Shown here: positions 10,111 to 20,900 of the stretch, piece by piece | How positions within the stretch are numbered: position 1 is the first letter of the stretch | Layout: the number at the start of each line of letters is the position of its first letter | DNA from: Sabellastarte sp. h YS-2021 | Lineage: Eukaryota; Annelida; Polychaeta; Sabellida; Sabellidae | Assembly: GCA_964017235.1 (NCBI GenBank) | Contig: OZ024929.1 | Location: forward strand, 109,539,793-109,603,792 | DNA: 64,000 nt | Reading direction: 5' to 3' | Notes under the pieces: generated by a model | Databases searched by the model: none | The model's input: the letters and a program-made list of their open reading frames with translations, nothing else | Told to the model about the DNA's origin: nothing | Program-made: the position numbers and the translations under genes

Positions 10111-10270
10111 ATGAAAAAGATGCTATGACGTCACGCTGTCTAGACAGGAGGAAGTACGACACGCCATCTGGCGAGTGCACAAGTGCTACGGACCGGCCTG
10201 CTGGTGTTAACACAGGACGTCTTTTTCTGGCGTTTGGCGGGCCGGTCTGCGCCGACCGGATAAGCTATTG
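10111..10270 (-). repeat. A3 right inverted terminal repeat
   Basis: Inverted copy of 3925-4084, carrying TGACGTCA at 10126-10133. It probably holds the element promoter, given its place upstream of gag. Confidence 0.85.
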
Positions 10271-10838
10271 TCCATTGGATAGGATGTATTAACGCAATAA
10301 AATTGATCTTTGTGTGGACTCGAGCTTGGATCTTTTCAAAAAAATTTTCACGAAGCCGAGTTGAATAGTTTGGATGAGTTCGATGGTTTGAACCAGACAC
10401 TGGTGGCTTCTATGTACTCCTAACAACCAGTCGTCCAAGCATTGGTGAACTCGAATTACATGAGATTAAAGAATGAGCTTTTCCTCTGTTACAACTCGTG
10501 TAAAGTCTAGGGGCGCGGTCGCTAACCAGAAATGCAGTGCTTTGAACTGATAGGTTTGACTGTGTACATTAAACCATAGTAGAGGTTGAGAATTTTGTGA
10601 ATCGGCACATAGGAGAACGCATCTTTTGTAACCGAATTTCTAATAATTTCTGCTGTCTCCAGTTCCCTTCTGTTTAAAAGATGGGACAAGCAAGTATACT
10701 TAATTGGCATGGTGAACAAACTTCACTCGTGGTCGTTAACTGTTGAATTCGTAGCTGGTAGTAATTCAGGACACTGAAATCTATCACAGGGCGCCATATT
10801 TGCCAGGTTTGGGTACTAACAATAAACAGCTATAAAGA

Positions 10839-12073
10839 CCAGGGGCCGGTTTCACAAAGCCTCCTTAAGATAAAGGTCACCTTAAATTCTAGGATTTCTT
10901 TGATTTTCTCCCTCCTCTAAAAAATCTCAGTTTCACAAAGCCTCCTTCCTTAAAGGAGACCTTGAAAACTCTCTTGAATTTCAAGGAAGCTAAGGACCTA
11001 CCTTAGATTTAAGGAAGTGTCCTTCAAGGAATGTTTATTAACTTTAATGAACATTTTAAGGTGAATCCACCTATATATATATAGAACTTGAAACATTATT
11101 GTACAAACCTACGTACACAAACAATGTTTTGCTGTTTACTATATTTCATACAATTTGGTTGTTTAATTCTTGAAAAATTGATGTTCAAACTTTTGAAGTG
11201 AGAAACATATTCATGGAGTTTCCTTGATTTATTTATTTGGAGTTTTACGTCGCTTTCAACACTATAGGTCATATCACGACGGGTAGTTGGAAGGGCAGAG
11301 GAAACCAGTACATACAGTTCATTAGGGTTCTGTACTGTAAACTGCCGACCAAAGGCAAGCAACTACCAGCTTTCCCACTTGAGGCCATGCCGGGAATTGA
11401 ACCCCGGCCTCAGAGGTGGGAGGAGAGTGTTCTCACTCTGCCTCCGTGGCCCCTGGAGTTTCCTTGAACATAAAGGGTCTCTCCCTTACTTTGGGTAAAA
11501 AATTGTCATGTGACCTGTATTAATGCGACTATTAATTTGCAAAATCTAATCACAACCAATCTGCATTTTACAAAATTTATTAAAATATAGATTTACTGAC
11601 TTTACTGATCTTTAACAGTGTTACAATAAGGACATTGCCTCCATAAGGTAATTTAGGTACAAAATAAATGCACAAGTACACATGTACTTACAGTGAAAAA
11701 AAAAACATTGGTGTGGTTATAGATTTGGAAACAACTCCCAAAAGAAATAAAAATACAAATAATGTATCTGAAAATTAAAATGTACCTAATGTACCAAGTT
11801 TAAAAGAGTTAAAATGCTGAATTGCAATTTACTCTCTTAATATTTAAAATAAATTGTGTGAAGGTTATATAAGTAATGGAGGGGAAATTCCAAGCAGTGT
11901 GGTTATACAGGGAATCGCCCTTCCTTTGTTTTAAGGAAAATCTTTGGTAAGGTGGAATAAAGGAGGCTTTGTGAAACAGGATTTAAGGGAAGCCTTGCCA
12001 AAGGTTAGAAATCCCCCTTCCTTTACTTTAAGGAAGGAAAAAACAAAGGAGGCTTCGTGAAACCGGCCCCTGG
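10839..12073. mobile_element. Non-autonomous foldback DNA element, about 1.2 kb
   Basis: Terminal inverted repeats start CCAGGGGCCGGTTTCAC, and the subterminal 'AAGCCTCCTT' blocks are repeated twice at each end. No transposase is visible. The related C1 sequence at about 61010-61035 lacks it ('AAACCTGGAGTTCTGC'), giving a paralogous empty site. Target duplication length cannot be fixed because the repeat ends resemble the target. Confidence 0.7.
11228..11453 (-). mobile_element. tRNA-derived SINE inside the foldback element
   Basis: The minus strand begins 'GGCCACGGAGGCAGAGTGAG', has a tRNA B-box-like 'GGGGTTCAATTCCC', and ends in 'AAATAAATAAATCAAGG'. It is flanked by a perfect 14 bp target duplication TGGAGTTTCCTTGA (11214-11227 and 11454-11467). 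A second copy lies at 63095-63703. Confidence 0.85.
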
Positions 12074-13550
12074 AGTTATGCAATTCTTGAGTGGACAAAT
12101 CACACTTTTTTTGAAGCATTTGCCAGAAGTATTTCTATTAGATAGCCATTTTTCCTGTGTGACATAATCACTTTGAATTCTGTGTAGTAGACATTGGTGA
12201 ATTCGATTGGGGAGTAATTCGACAATCCCAACTCAAGATTCGTACAGCCCTGGGATGGCAATGAAAATCTCCCATACCTGCCAGTAACACTGCAAGAAGA
12301 ACCTCCATGGTGACTTGCATTTATGTAGTCATGTTCTTCTGTATCCATCTCTCCTGGTATTCTAGGAAGAGTGATACAATGATTTTTTGTAGTTTGCATG
12401 AAGATCTGTAGAGTTACTGCCAGTCCTGGGTCTCGTTGATGTTTACCTTCTAAATTTCAGAGGGTAGCAGGACAAAAAATTACAGGACGCCTGTCCTGTA
12501 TAAACCATGCAAAACACACTCGTGAAGGTTGGAAGCAAGTACTTCAACACAGTATCTCGTCTAGGTAGCTCCAGAATATAAGCTGAGGTGATAGAATAGT
12601 TGTGACACTCTGGAAAGACTTTTCACTCAAACCCAGGCAACTGAACTACATCTGTAGGTTAACGGGACCTCCAGATCACTAGCATTGTTTGATCTTAGTT
12701 GAGTTTACAGAAGAATTTAACTCATATAAATCCCACCAGCACGCCTTCCATTGGAGGCATGGCCAGCAAGGAAGGTAATCTGTCCAAACTTTTATGAAGA
12801 CATTGAAAACTGTGTCTGAGAAGCAGGAAATTTGCTAGGCCTTGGTCAATGGCTGTTGCTTCTGTAGTCGATCTTGTGGAGGGAGACCTGTTACTGTACC
12901 AGGGTGGCATTCCACCACCAGTAAAGAATGTATGACCTCTTTGAAATGGCAAGTGAATTCTTTTCTTCTAATGTTTTTGGGGTTCAGGCCAACACTTAAG
13001 CTGTGCCATGAAATGAGGGAAAAATAAAGCAGTCTTCCACTAAAGACTTTACAGCAACATCTTTTCTGCATCCCTTTTCTCAACAAGGAGGAATAATGAC
13101 TACAGCCAGAAATATAACTGTCTTCCACTGAAGACTTTACACCAATGTCTTCTTACACAAAACATCTTAATTCTGACCCTTTTCACGACAAGGGAGGCAG
13201 AATTAGTGGTAGTCCCAGTAGAATAATGGGCAACTATAGCCAGGTGCACGCTTCAAATCTTCATAGTTTCTCGTCTGCGCATCGACGATCTCGAGAAGAC
13301 GTGTTGCCAAAAATATACTGAAGAGCTCTCGACAATTGTCGACAACGATTACTGCACAAGTGCGGACATGCACAGACAAGGGGTCACCTCTCTTAACAAG
13401 AATATTTCCTTAAAAAATTCTTGTCAGTCAATGTGTTTTGCTCCACAGAACCAAACCAAGCACTTGTGAGGATAAGGTAACCCTCTTTCTACTAATCAGA
13501 AAGCACAACTACCAACCCTAACTTACAAAGCCTGCAAGGAAAAGAAATCT

Positions 13551-13876
13551 GGCAGGCCGGTCTGCACCGACCACATTAGCAAATGTCCATTGGGTAGGAA
13601 TAAAATATATTCAAGATGAAACTAAGGTTAAATTCCGTAGAACTTAAAAACTTTTCTTCACACTTTGAGAGCTTCTAGAAAACATGTCTGCACAGCACAT
13701 GATGCTACGATGTCTAGACTGGAAGAAAGTATGATGCGTTAGCTAGCGAATGCACAGTACTAGACCGAACCTGGTAGAAAGACGGAGTATCTTTTTCTGA
13801 CATTTGGCAGGTCAGTCTGCGCAGACTGGTTTAGCTAATCATCCATTATGTAAGATGTCTTAGGACAATAAAAAAA
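13551..13876 (-). mobile_element. Decayed DIRS family A termini
   Basis: Two diverged right-end sequences: 'GGCAGGCCGGTCTGCACCGA' with 'TGTCCATTGGGTAGG' at about 13551-13600, and 'GGCAGGTCAGTCTGCGCAGA' ending 'GGACAATAAAA' at about 13875. No ORF is retained. These are the oldest A remnants in the window. Confidence 0.6.
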
Positions 13877-14379
13877 TCAAATTACAAAGTTGAATTTATC
13901 ATTAACAGTTCCTGAGCTAAGGTATCCAAATTTTGACAAATCTGCATCAAGTCTAAAAGTAGATCATTTTTACAGTATCTGGCACTCTATATAACTTTGT
14001 AATCTGTGAAAAAAAAAAAAAGATTTTCTTCTCATTTTGCAGTCTGATGATAAACACACACACACACACACAAAAAAAAAAACAGTTGTTGGTTAACATG
14101 TATTTTCAGTCACATGGACTACAATAAATACATGCTATATACAAATAAGACCTATACATTAATTAAACATATGTACACCTCTTTAACATAATGTAAACAC
14201 TATATTTGCAACATCATTGCTAAAATTTGACTTATTTAAGACAAAAAAAAAAGAAAGAAAAGAAAGACAATAATCTTAACATGTCAATGTTTGTCAAATA
14301 AATGGTCCACTGTCCAACAAGATCAGCCTTACTGAGCAAAAGTTTCAAATCCTATTTTTATGTAGTGGATGACAAATTA
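13877..14379. other. AT-rich spacer with (CA)n
   Basis: No coding sequence seen. It contains a (CA) microsatellite at about 14053-14071 next to a poly(A) run, and a purine-rich 'AAAGAAAAGAAAG' patch near 14250. Confidence 0.6.
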
Positions 14380-14776
14380 TATCTATCTTTTTGTTTTTTT
14401 TATTTGTATTTGGCTCACTTGGGCATTATATTTTGTGTCAACTGTCTATATTTCTGTCAGAAATATTACATTTTACAACTTGAAAGAAACTGTTTTCTAA
14501 CCAAATCTAAAAAATATCACCCTTGTGATCAAATATATTTTGTTAGCTTTACTAGTAAATCTACATCCTATTCAAATTGGGGTTCTGATATCTTTCTGAA
14601 AATCTGATGTCCTCTGACTCCTGGGGAATTATCTGTTGAACCTTGGAACATGTTATAATGCTAAAGAAAAAAACTTATGCTAAATGCAGAATAATTCATC
14701 AATTGACAATTCACTCTTATATTTTAATTCATCGATTGACAATTCACTCTTATATTTTATCCACTAAGGACAGTCA
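14380..14776 (-). other. NCAPD2: Probable NCAPD2 3' UTR with AATAAA
   Basis: AT-rich sequence after the NCAPD2 stop. A minus-strand AATAAA lies at 14399-14404, about 370 nt past the stop, and could set the mRNA end. A direct duplication of a roughly 29-bp element ('ATTGACAATTCACTC' core) occurs at 14699-14757. The UTR end is inferred only. Confidence 0.35.
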
Positions 14777-14946
14777 TTATGCTGCAGTTTTCTTGGTCCT
14801 GCGTGCCCTTGTGGTGGCAGCCGGTGTGGTGTGTTTTGCATTCACTGAACGGTGCCGAGACTTGCGTGCTGTGACAGGCTGCTCACAGCTCTCTGTATTT
14901 GGGTCCATATTTTCACCATCACTTAATTTGGAGCGATGCTTCTCAT
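14777..14946 (-). CDS. NCAPD2: NCAPD2 terminal coding exon (DEKHRSKLSDGEN...RRTKKTAA stop)
   Basis: 170 nt, entering in phase 1. The acceptor is ATTTTTAG|ATGAG. It encodes a basic C-terminal tail ending 'TTRARRTKKTAA' and a TAA at 14777-14779. It contains a further T-P dipeptide ('HTTPAATT'). Confidence 0.88.
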
Positions 14947-17900
14947 CTAAAAATCACAAGAGATTGAATGATGATACAATTATATTTAGAATTTTGCAAT
15001 ATTTTAACAAAACATCCATTCCTCATTACTTAAACTAAATGTCTGAATTATAGAGGATGGTATAATATCTGTGGTCTGTAAGTGAAATGCCTTTTTATCT
15101 TAATGGGATCACTGTCAGTGTATAAATGTTTCTGTGCTTCTTGCTCAGTGTGAGTTTGTACTTTCAACACTTGCGTTTACAGTGAACCCTCTATAATCCA
15201 ATCTTCTTATCCAGCTGTAACACCTTTATTTGCCTCCTATCATCTTCAGAAAAAATATGAACATGACAGCTATTGTACCATACCTTTATTAGCCGCCTGG
15301 CTCTGTATAATTTCCTCTACATCCTCTTCATCTGAGCTGAAGGAGAGCTTTGGTTTAGATTTAGCTCCATGCTTTGCAGGGTGGAAGTCAGTATCTGAAT
15401 CATTCTCTTCCTCAGTCACTGAGGATTTCTTCCTGGGTGTCTTCCCCTTCTGACCCCTTCTTCTACCTGTGTAAACACACATGACACTAGCATGTAATTC
15501 CCAATAGCTAACACATGTAATAGTCTAGAATAAACTAATGCTATATGTGTCAAAAATCAAATATACATAAAATATACCATACATTTAGCAAGAAAGCTAT
15601 TTGAATGTGTTGGGCTTTAAGCAGAGTTCATCTTGAGTCTTTTAGAGCTATATCTACACATTTGCATGCTCGATGAGATCTATTTCTTTTATTTAGATTT
15701 AAGTCTGTATTTATCATCTTTCTCAGTATATTTTACTCACAAGGCTTTCCCACTACAGTCAGGACAGTGTGGGATTCAAGTTTCACTTACTTGCCATGGT
15801 AACTACTGCAAAACGTGGGTGAGTTACAGTCAAGGTACACTCGATCAACTTGGCGAGTTAATGGTTTTTCAAATATTTTTAAAGGTTAGTGGTTTACAGT
15901 TACTTCAAGACAATTTAAATATTCTACAATATTTTGAAGTCGTCTGTAAGTTTCTATTTTCACCCTCATACATTTACATTCATGACTTTACAGCTTACTG
16001 TGACATATTATAAATATTTATTTGTACCACTGGCAAATTTGCAAATTTAATAAGTAAATTAAATTTTTATAAGTTAATACCCTATCCAATGGACAAATGC
16101 TTATCCGGTCGGCGCAGACCGGCCCGCCAAACGCCAGAAAAAGACGTCCTGTGTTTCCACCGGCTGGCCGGTCCCAGTACTGTGCATTCGCTAGGTGGCG
16201 CATGGTACTTACTTCCTGTCTAGACAACCTGACGTCATAGCATCTTTTTCGTTGTCTAAACCTATTAGACCCCTAGTAAGCTGATAGCGGGTCGGTGGGA
16301 GGGTCTTGTGTGTCCATTGGATAGGGTATTAACTTATAAAAATTTAATTTACTTATTAAATTTGCAATTTTATTGCGTTAATACTTCCTATCCAATGGAC
16401 AAATGCTGAATAACTACCGCTTGGCCGGCGGGTAAGTTACTAGGGACTTATGTGAACTCACAAGTAATAGCAAATTTTAACCTACGGTCTAGGCTGACTT
16501 CGTCAGGAGACCTATAGGCCCAGGCCTGGGTTGACCTTAAGGTCAGGAAACCCTGTAAGGCCATGGTCGGTTGCCAGCAGCCGGTTACCCGGGGCTATAC
16601 CGCCGTTGCCCCCCCCCCCCCCCCCCCTTTTTGCAGACCTGCTCTGAGGTAGGGGAAGAGAGGGATGAGTTCAGTCCCAGAATGCAATAAACCTCCCAAA
16701 GGAAGCACGCCACACTTAATTCTTATGTACATGAATGCTACCGAGCCCAATTGGTAAAGCTCTGAATCAGCCCAAGCCCCGCCTTTCAGATAGAACTATG
16801 TGAAGGTATTATGTGACTTCAGTGGCAGGCTGACAAGACTGTATCCAAGGAAAAACTCCGACTGGAAGACCTTAGAAGCATCAAAGGCCCTGACATCATG
16901 GGCTTTAACCTGATGTAGAGTGTGGGTCTCCTGGTCAGAGAGCTCATAACATAGGATCACAGTCTGCTTGATCCAAGAGGAGATACTGGCAGGTGAGATG
17001 TCTTTGTCAAAACCTTTCTTAAAGGAGACAAAAACCACCTCCTTATTCTGCCCGAGGTCCTGCCCAAATAGTAGCGCAATGCTCTGACTGGACAGAGGGA
17101 CCTGTCAGACTTGAGGGATCTATCCAGAGTTGGGGCCAGGGCTGTTATATCCCTGGGGCCACACTGTCTGGAACCTCTTTGGCCAGCTGATTCTTGGGGA
17201 GAAAGCTGGGTGACGGGTACAGGGACACCTTGACCAGTCGGACTGGTGTCTAATATTTCTGTTTTGCCAAGCATGTATCTCACTTCTACTCTTGCCTGAC
17301 CCCAGGACCAAGAGGAAAGCTATCTTGAAGGTCAAATGCTTCAAGGAGGCCTCTTTAATTGGTTCAAAATGACCCTTGTCAGCTGGTGCAAAAACCAGGG
17401 AGAGGTTCCAGGAGGGGATTCCCTTCCGGCCTTTGGGTCTGTCTCAGTGGAAACTATCCAGGAGACGAGTGAGATTTTCATCCTTACTGATATTGATGGG
17501 CGAATTTCCCAGTCTATCAGCAATGTCTGACCTGTAACCATCAATGGTGCTGGGCTGCAACTTCCTTTCCTGAAATAGGTACATAAGGAAGTCAGCAACT
17601 AACTTTACAGGGGGGTGCCCCGAAGTCCACCTGATGAATGATACACCACTTGTAAAAATGGCCCACTTGCCTCATAGACTGATCAGATTGATCCCCCTTT
17701 GAGGAGCCTCAACTCTTGCTGCCACTGCCTCAGACAAGCCCTGCTCCTCGATTACTGAGGCTCTAGGAGCCCTGCATGGATATTAAGGTTTGTCAGATTT
17801 CTGTGAGGGATCTGATTGAATGGCTGTCAACAGGTTGGGCATATTGGGCAGGCTCAGTGGGATTTGGCTGGACGTAGCCACTAGATCCCAAAACCAAGGC

Positions 17901-20900
17901 ATGTTGGGCCACCCCGGAGCAATCAGAATGATTCTCTTGCATGGGGAGTCTTGCAACTTCTCCACCACTTTGCCCAATATGGCTGATGGTGGGAAGGTGT
18001 ATGCTTTCAGATCCTACCAAGGCCGACTGAGCGCATCCACTGCTGTGGCCAGGGGATCCGGTACCGGTGACACAAACAGAGGCAACCTGTTGTTGAACCT
18101 CGTGGCAAATAAGTCTATTTGGGCCGGTGCCACCTGCTGCATAGAGTGGAAGACCTCTGGAAGGAGAAACCACTGTTTGGATGGTCTGGCCTAGCCTGGA
18201 TAGCTTGTCTGCTACCACATTCGGCCGGCCTGGACTGTGTCGTGCTTTAGAGTCACTTGTTTCCTGGTACACCAGGTTAAGATTCTCCATAGTAGGGCAC
18301 AAAGTGGGCACGACCTCATGCCTCCTTCCTTGTTTATGTATGACACTACTGTGGTGTTGTCAGTTGCTACAGGTACTATCTTGTTGAGCAAAGGTCTTGG
18401 AACTCTTTTAAAGCCAGAAAGAACTGCTTTAAGTTCTAGATAGTTTATATGCAGCTTGCTTCCGGAGGGGACCAGGTTGCTCTTGCAAGTGCTCGTTTAA
18501 GCGAGCGCCCCACCCTTCTATTGATGCGTCTGTAATTATTTGCAGAGCATGTTTATTGGGTTTAATGGTTGGACTGTAAGTACATTGTCTTCCTTCAGCC
18601 ATCATTGTAAAGGGGGTGCAAGGACCTGGGGGTTGGGATCACCTTTTCCAGTGATTCTGGGACCCTCCAGTTGTGTTTGTGATGCCACTGAATGAGTCTC
18701 ATATGAAGTTGGCCTACATGAACTTGCTTTTCTGTAGCTGTTAGTAAGCCTATCACGGACCTGAATTCCTGGACCGGGCAAGCCGGTAGGGAAAGCAATT
18801 TCAGCATTTTCTCTTGAAGGTTCTGCTACCGGTCTGGAGTCAGTCGGACCGGATCAGACCTGAGGTCGAACTGGTAGCCTACAAAACTGAAGTCTTGTTT
18901 GGGCTCCAGCTCTGATTTCTCTAAGTTCACCAGCCAACCTAGTTGCTGACACATTATTTACTAGCTCCTGTGTATGTTGGAGACAAGCCTGGTGGGATCT
19001 GGCTCTACCAACCAGTCGTCTAGTTACTGGTGGTTTCTTAAATCCTTGTGTATAGCCATCAATTCACCTCCTTTGGTATCACGATGAACTCTAAAGGTGC
19101 TGTGGACAAACCGAAAGGCAGGGCCTTGAACTGGTATGTCCGACCTTGGACGTGAAATCTCAGGCATTTCCTAGATTGTTCTTGTATAGGTATATGGACA
19201 TAGGTATCCCTCCTTCCACAGTTGTACTACCTAGGGTCCAGCCCCCAAGGCTTCCTAAGTTCCCAAAAGGGCTTAGTCTGGACCCTACAGGCAGATTGTG
19301 TGCCACCTTTGGGACATTTGGTATCCTGACAATATTTCCTGTCCCTCCGGACACTGGTCCGGTCTGGTGACAATGATCCAAGTTAACAGTCTCTCTGTTC
19401 TTATTGTGGTCCGGTGGGGCTGACACAACTTTTCACATCAATAGACTCTTTGCCCCGGGCCAGCAGCCTGCAAGGTGCAGCATTTACCAGAGCAATTGTC
19501 ATTTGTGAGATGTCTGACTCCTGGCTGGACATGATGACAAACTTTATTATCTCTCCAGCCAAGTCCAGCACCGATAACAGGTTGTTGAGAGATGTTGCCT
19601 AGCAGTAGCTTGGGACACTGTCATATCACTGTCATATCCCCAAGACCACTGCCTGGTCTAAGAATTCTCTGTAACCAAATTTACTTTAGGCAACTCTGTC
19701 CAGTACCAGGACTCCATACCCGGTACTTAACTGTGACCAGTAATTTTCTATAACCGGCAAAAAACTTGGAGGCTGGGGTCACCAATGAATTAGACAGCTA
19801 CTGGTCTATATTTAGCCAGCTTTTTTTTTTTTTTTTTTTTTTTTTGTAACTAGTTGGGGTGAAGCCCTGTACAGTAAGGACTGTGTAGCCAGCACCCTAT
19901 TAGTAGACTTTGTAACCGGTAGGTTGAAGCAAGTTTACAAGACTGTGTAGCCAGTACCAGTCGGTACACTCTGTAACCAGTTGTTGAAGTAAGTGTACAA
20001 GGCTGTGCACCCAGTACCAGCCGGACACTCTGTAACCAGTTGTTGAAGCAAGTGTACAAGGCTGTGTAGCCAGAACCAACTGGCACACTCTGTACCCAGC
20101 TGTTGAAGCAAGTGTACAAGGCTGTGTAACCAGTACCAGCCGGTACACTCTGTAACCAGCTGTTGAAGCAAGTGTACAAGGCTGTGTAGCCCAGTACCAG
20201 TCGGTACACTCTGTAAACAGTTGTTGAGGCAAGTGTACAAGGCTGTGTAGCTAGAACCAGCTGGTACACTCTGTAACCAGTTGTTGAAGCAAGTTTACAA
20301 GGCTGTGTAGCCGGTATACTGGTGGGTACACTCTGTAACCAATTGCTAAAGCAATTTTACAACTATCTTTTGTGTTGAATTCAGCTTGCTGTAGGTTTCC
20401 TCCATTAATTAAAGAATTTCTTTAATCGCACGTCTTATTTGTAGATTTGACAGTTGCTGGGAAAGCCCTTGTGAGCTATATTTAGAAACACTTGGTGTTC
20501 GGTGTGTCACGTGACCAGCTTGCTGGTCGGAAAGACACGCGATTGGCTGATTGGAGCTCGTCAGTTGTGGCGTTCTTTTGTGATACTTAAACATGCAAAT
20601 GCGCAGTATCCTACTCATCCACAAACCCCACTACCGACAACGAAGCCGGGTCTGCAAGGCAGGGACTGGAATCACAGTAGACGTGAGTTCTGAAGAACGC
20701 ACCTCCGACCTTCCTGGTCGGTGAAAACACGTGACCTGCTTCGTGATTGGTCGGAAAGACACGCGATTGGCTGACTGGAGATGACGTCAGTATTCGCGTT
20801 CTTTGTGTGATGCTTTACCGGCAACTTTACAGTACACAAAACCCCACTACCGACAACCAGTCCGGGTCTGCAAAGCAGGGACTGTAGTCACAGTAGACGT

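Larger units (their letters stand above)
3907..10302 (-). mobile_element. DIRS family A, copy A3 (near full length, ORFs damaged)
   Basis: About 6.4 kb, bounded by inverted repeats at 3925-4084 and 10111-10270, with an ICR at 4144-4240. Order on the minus strand: 5' terminus, gag, Cys-rich module with RT/RNase H, YR, poly(G) tract, ICR, 3' terminus. The left end has lost about 36 bp that the ICR still records. Gag and RT carry frameshifts while the YR frame stays open. The right end lies in decayed element C2, so A3 is the younger insertion. Confidence 0.85.
10303..13490 (-). mobile_element. DIRS family C, copy C2 (truncated, heavily decayed)
   Basis: Aligns piecewise with C1. RT remnant 'IIRNSVTKDAFSYVPIHK' lies at about 10600-10690. 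The 12100-12410 segment has 'EHDYINASHHGGSSC' and 'LSNYSPIEFTN', matching 61130-61400 of C1. The right terminus at 13270-13490 holds 'CAAGCACTTGTGAGGATAAGG'-type sequence. The left part is missing where A3 begins. It contains the foldback insertion at 10839-12073. Confidence 0.7.

Noticed and set aside
11380..11453. Functional tRNA gene
   Set aside because: B-box-like and A-box-like text is present but no cloverleaf closes; the target duplication shows it is a SINE.
19826..19846. T21 run, and the T21 run at about 59378-59398, as poly(A) tails of retrocopies
   Set aside because: No processed-gene sequence or target duplication is attached; both lie inside decayed DIRS elements.
19850..20269. 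Repetitive 'ALYTCFN' type frames in three phases
   Set aside because: A 60 bp satellite leaves several frames open at once; no codon bias or domain.
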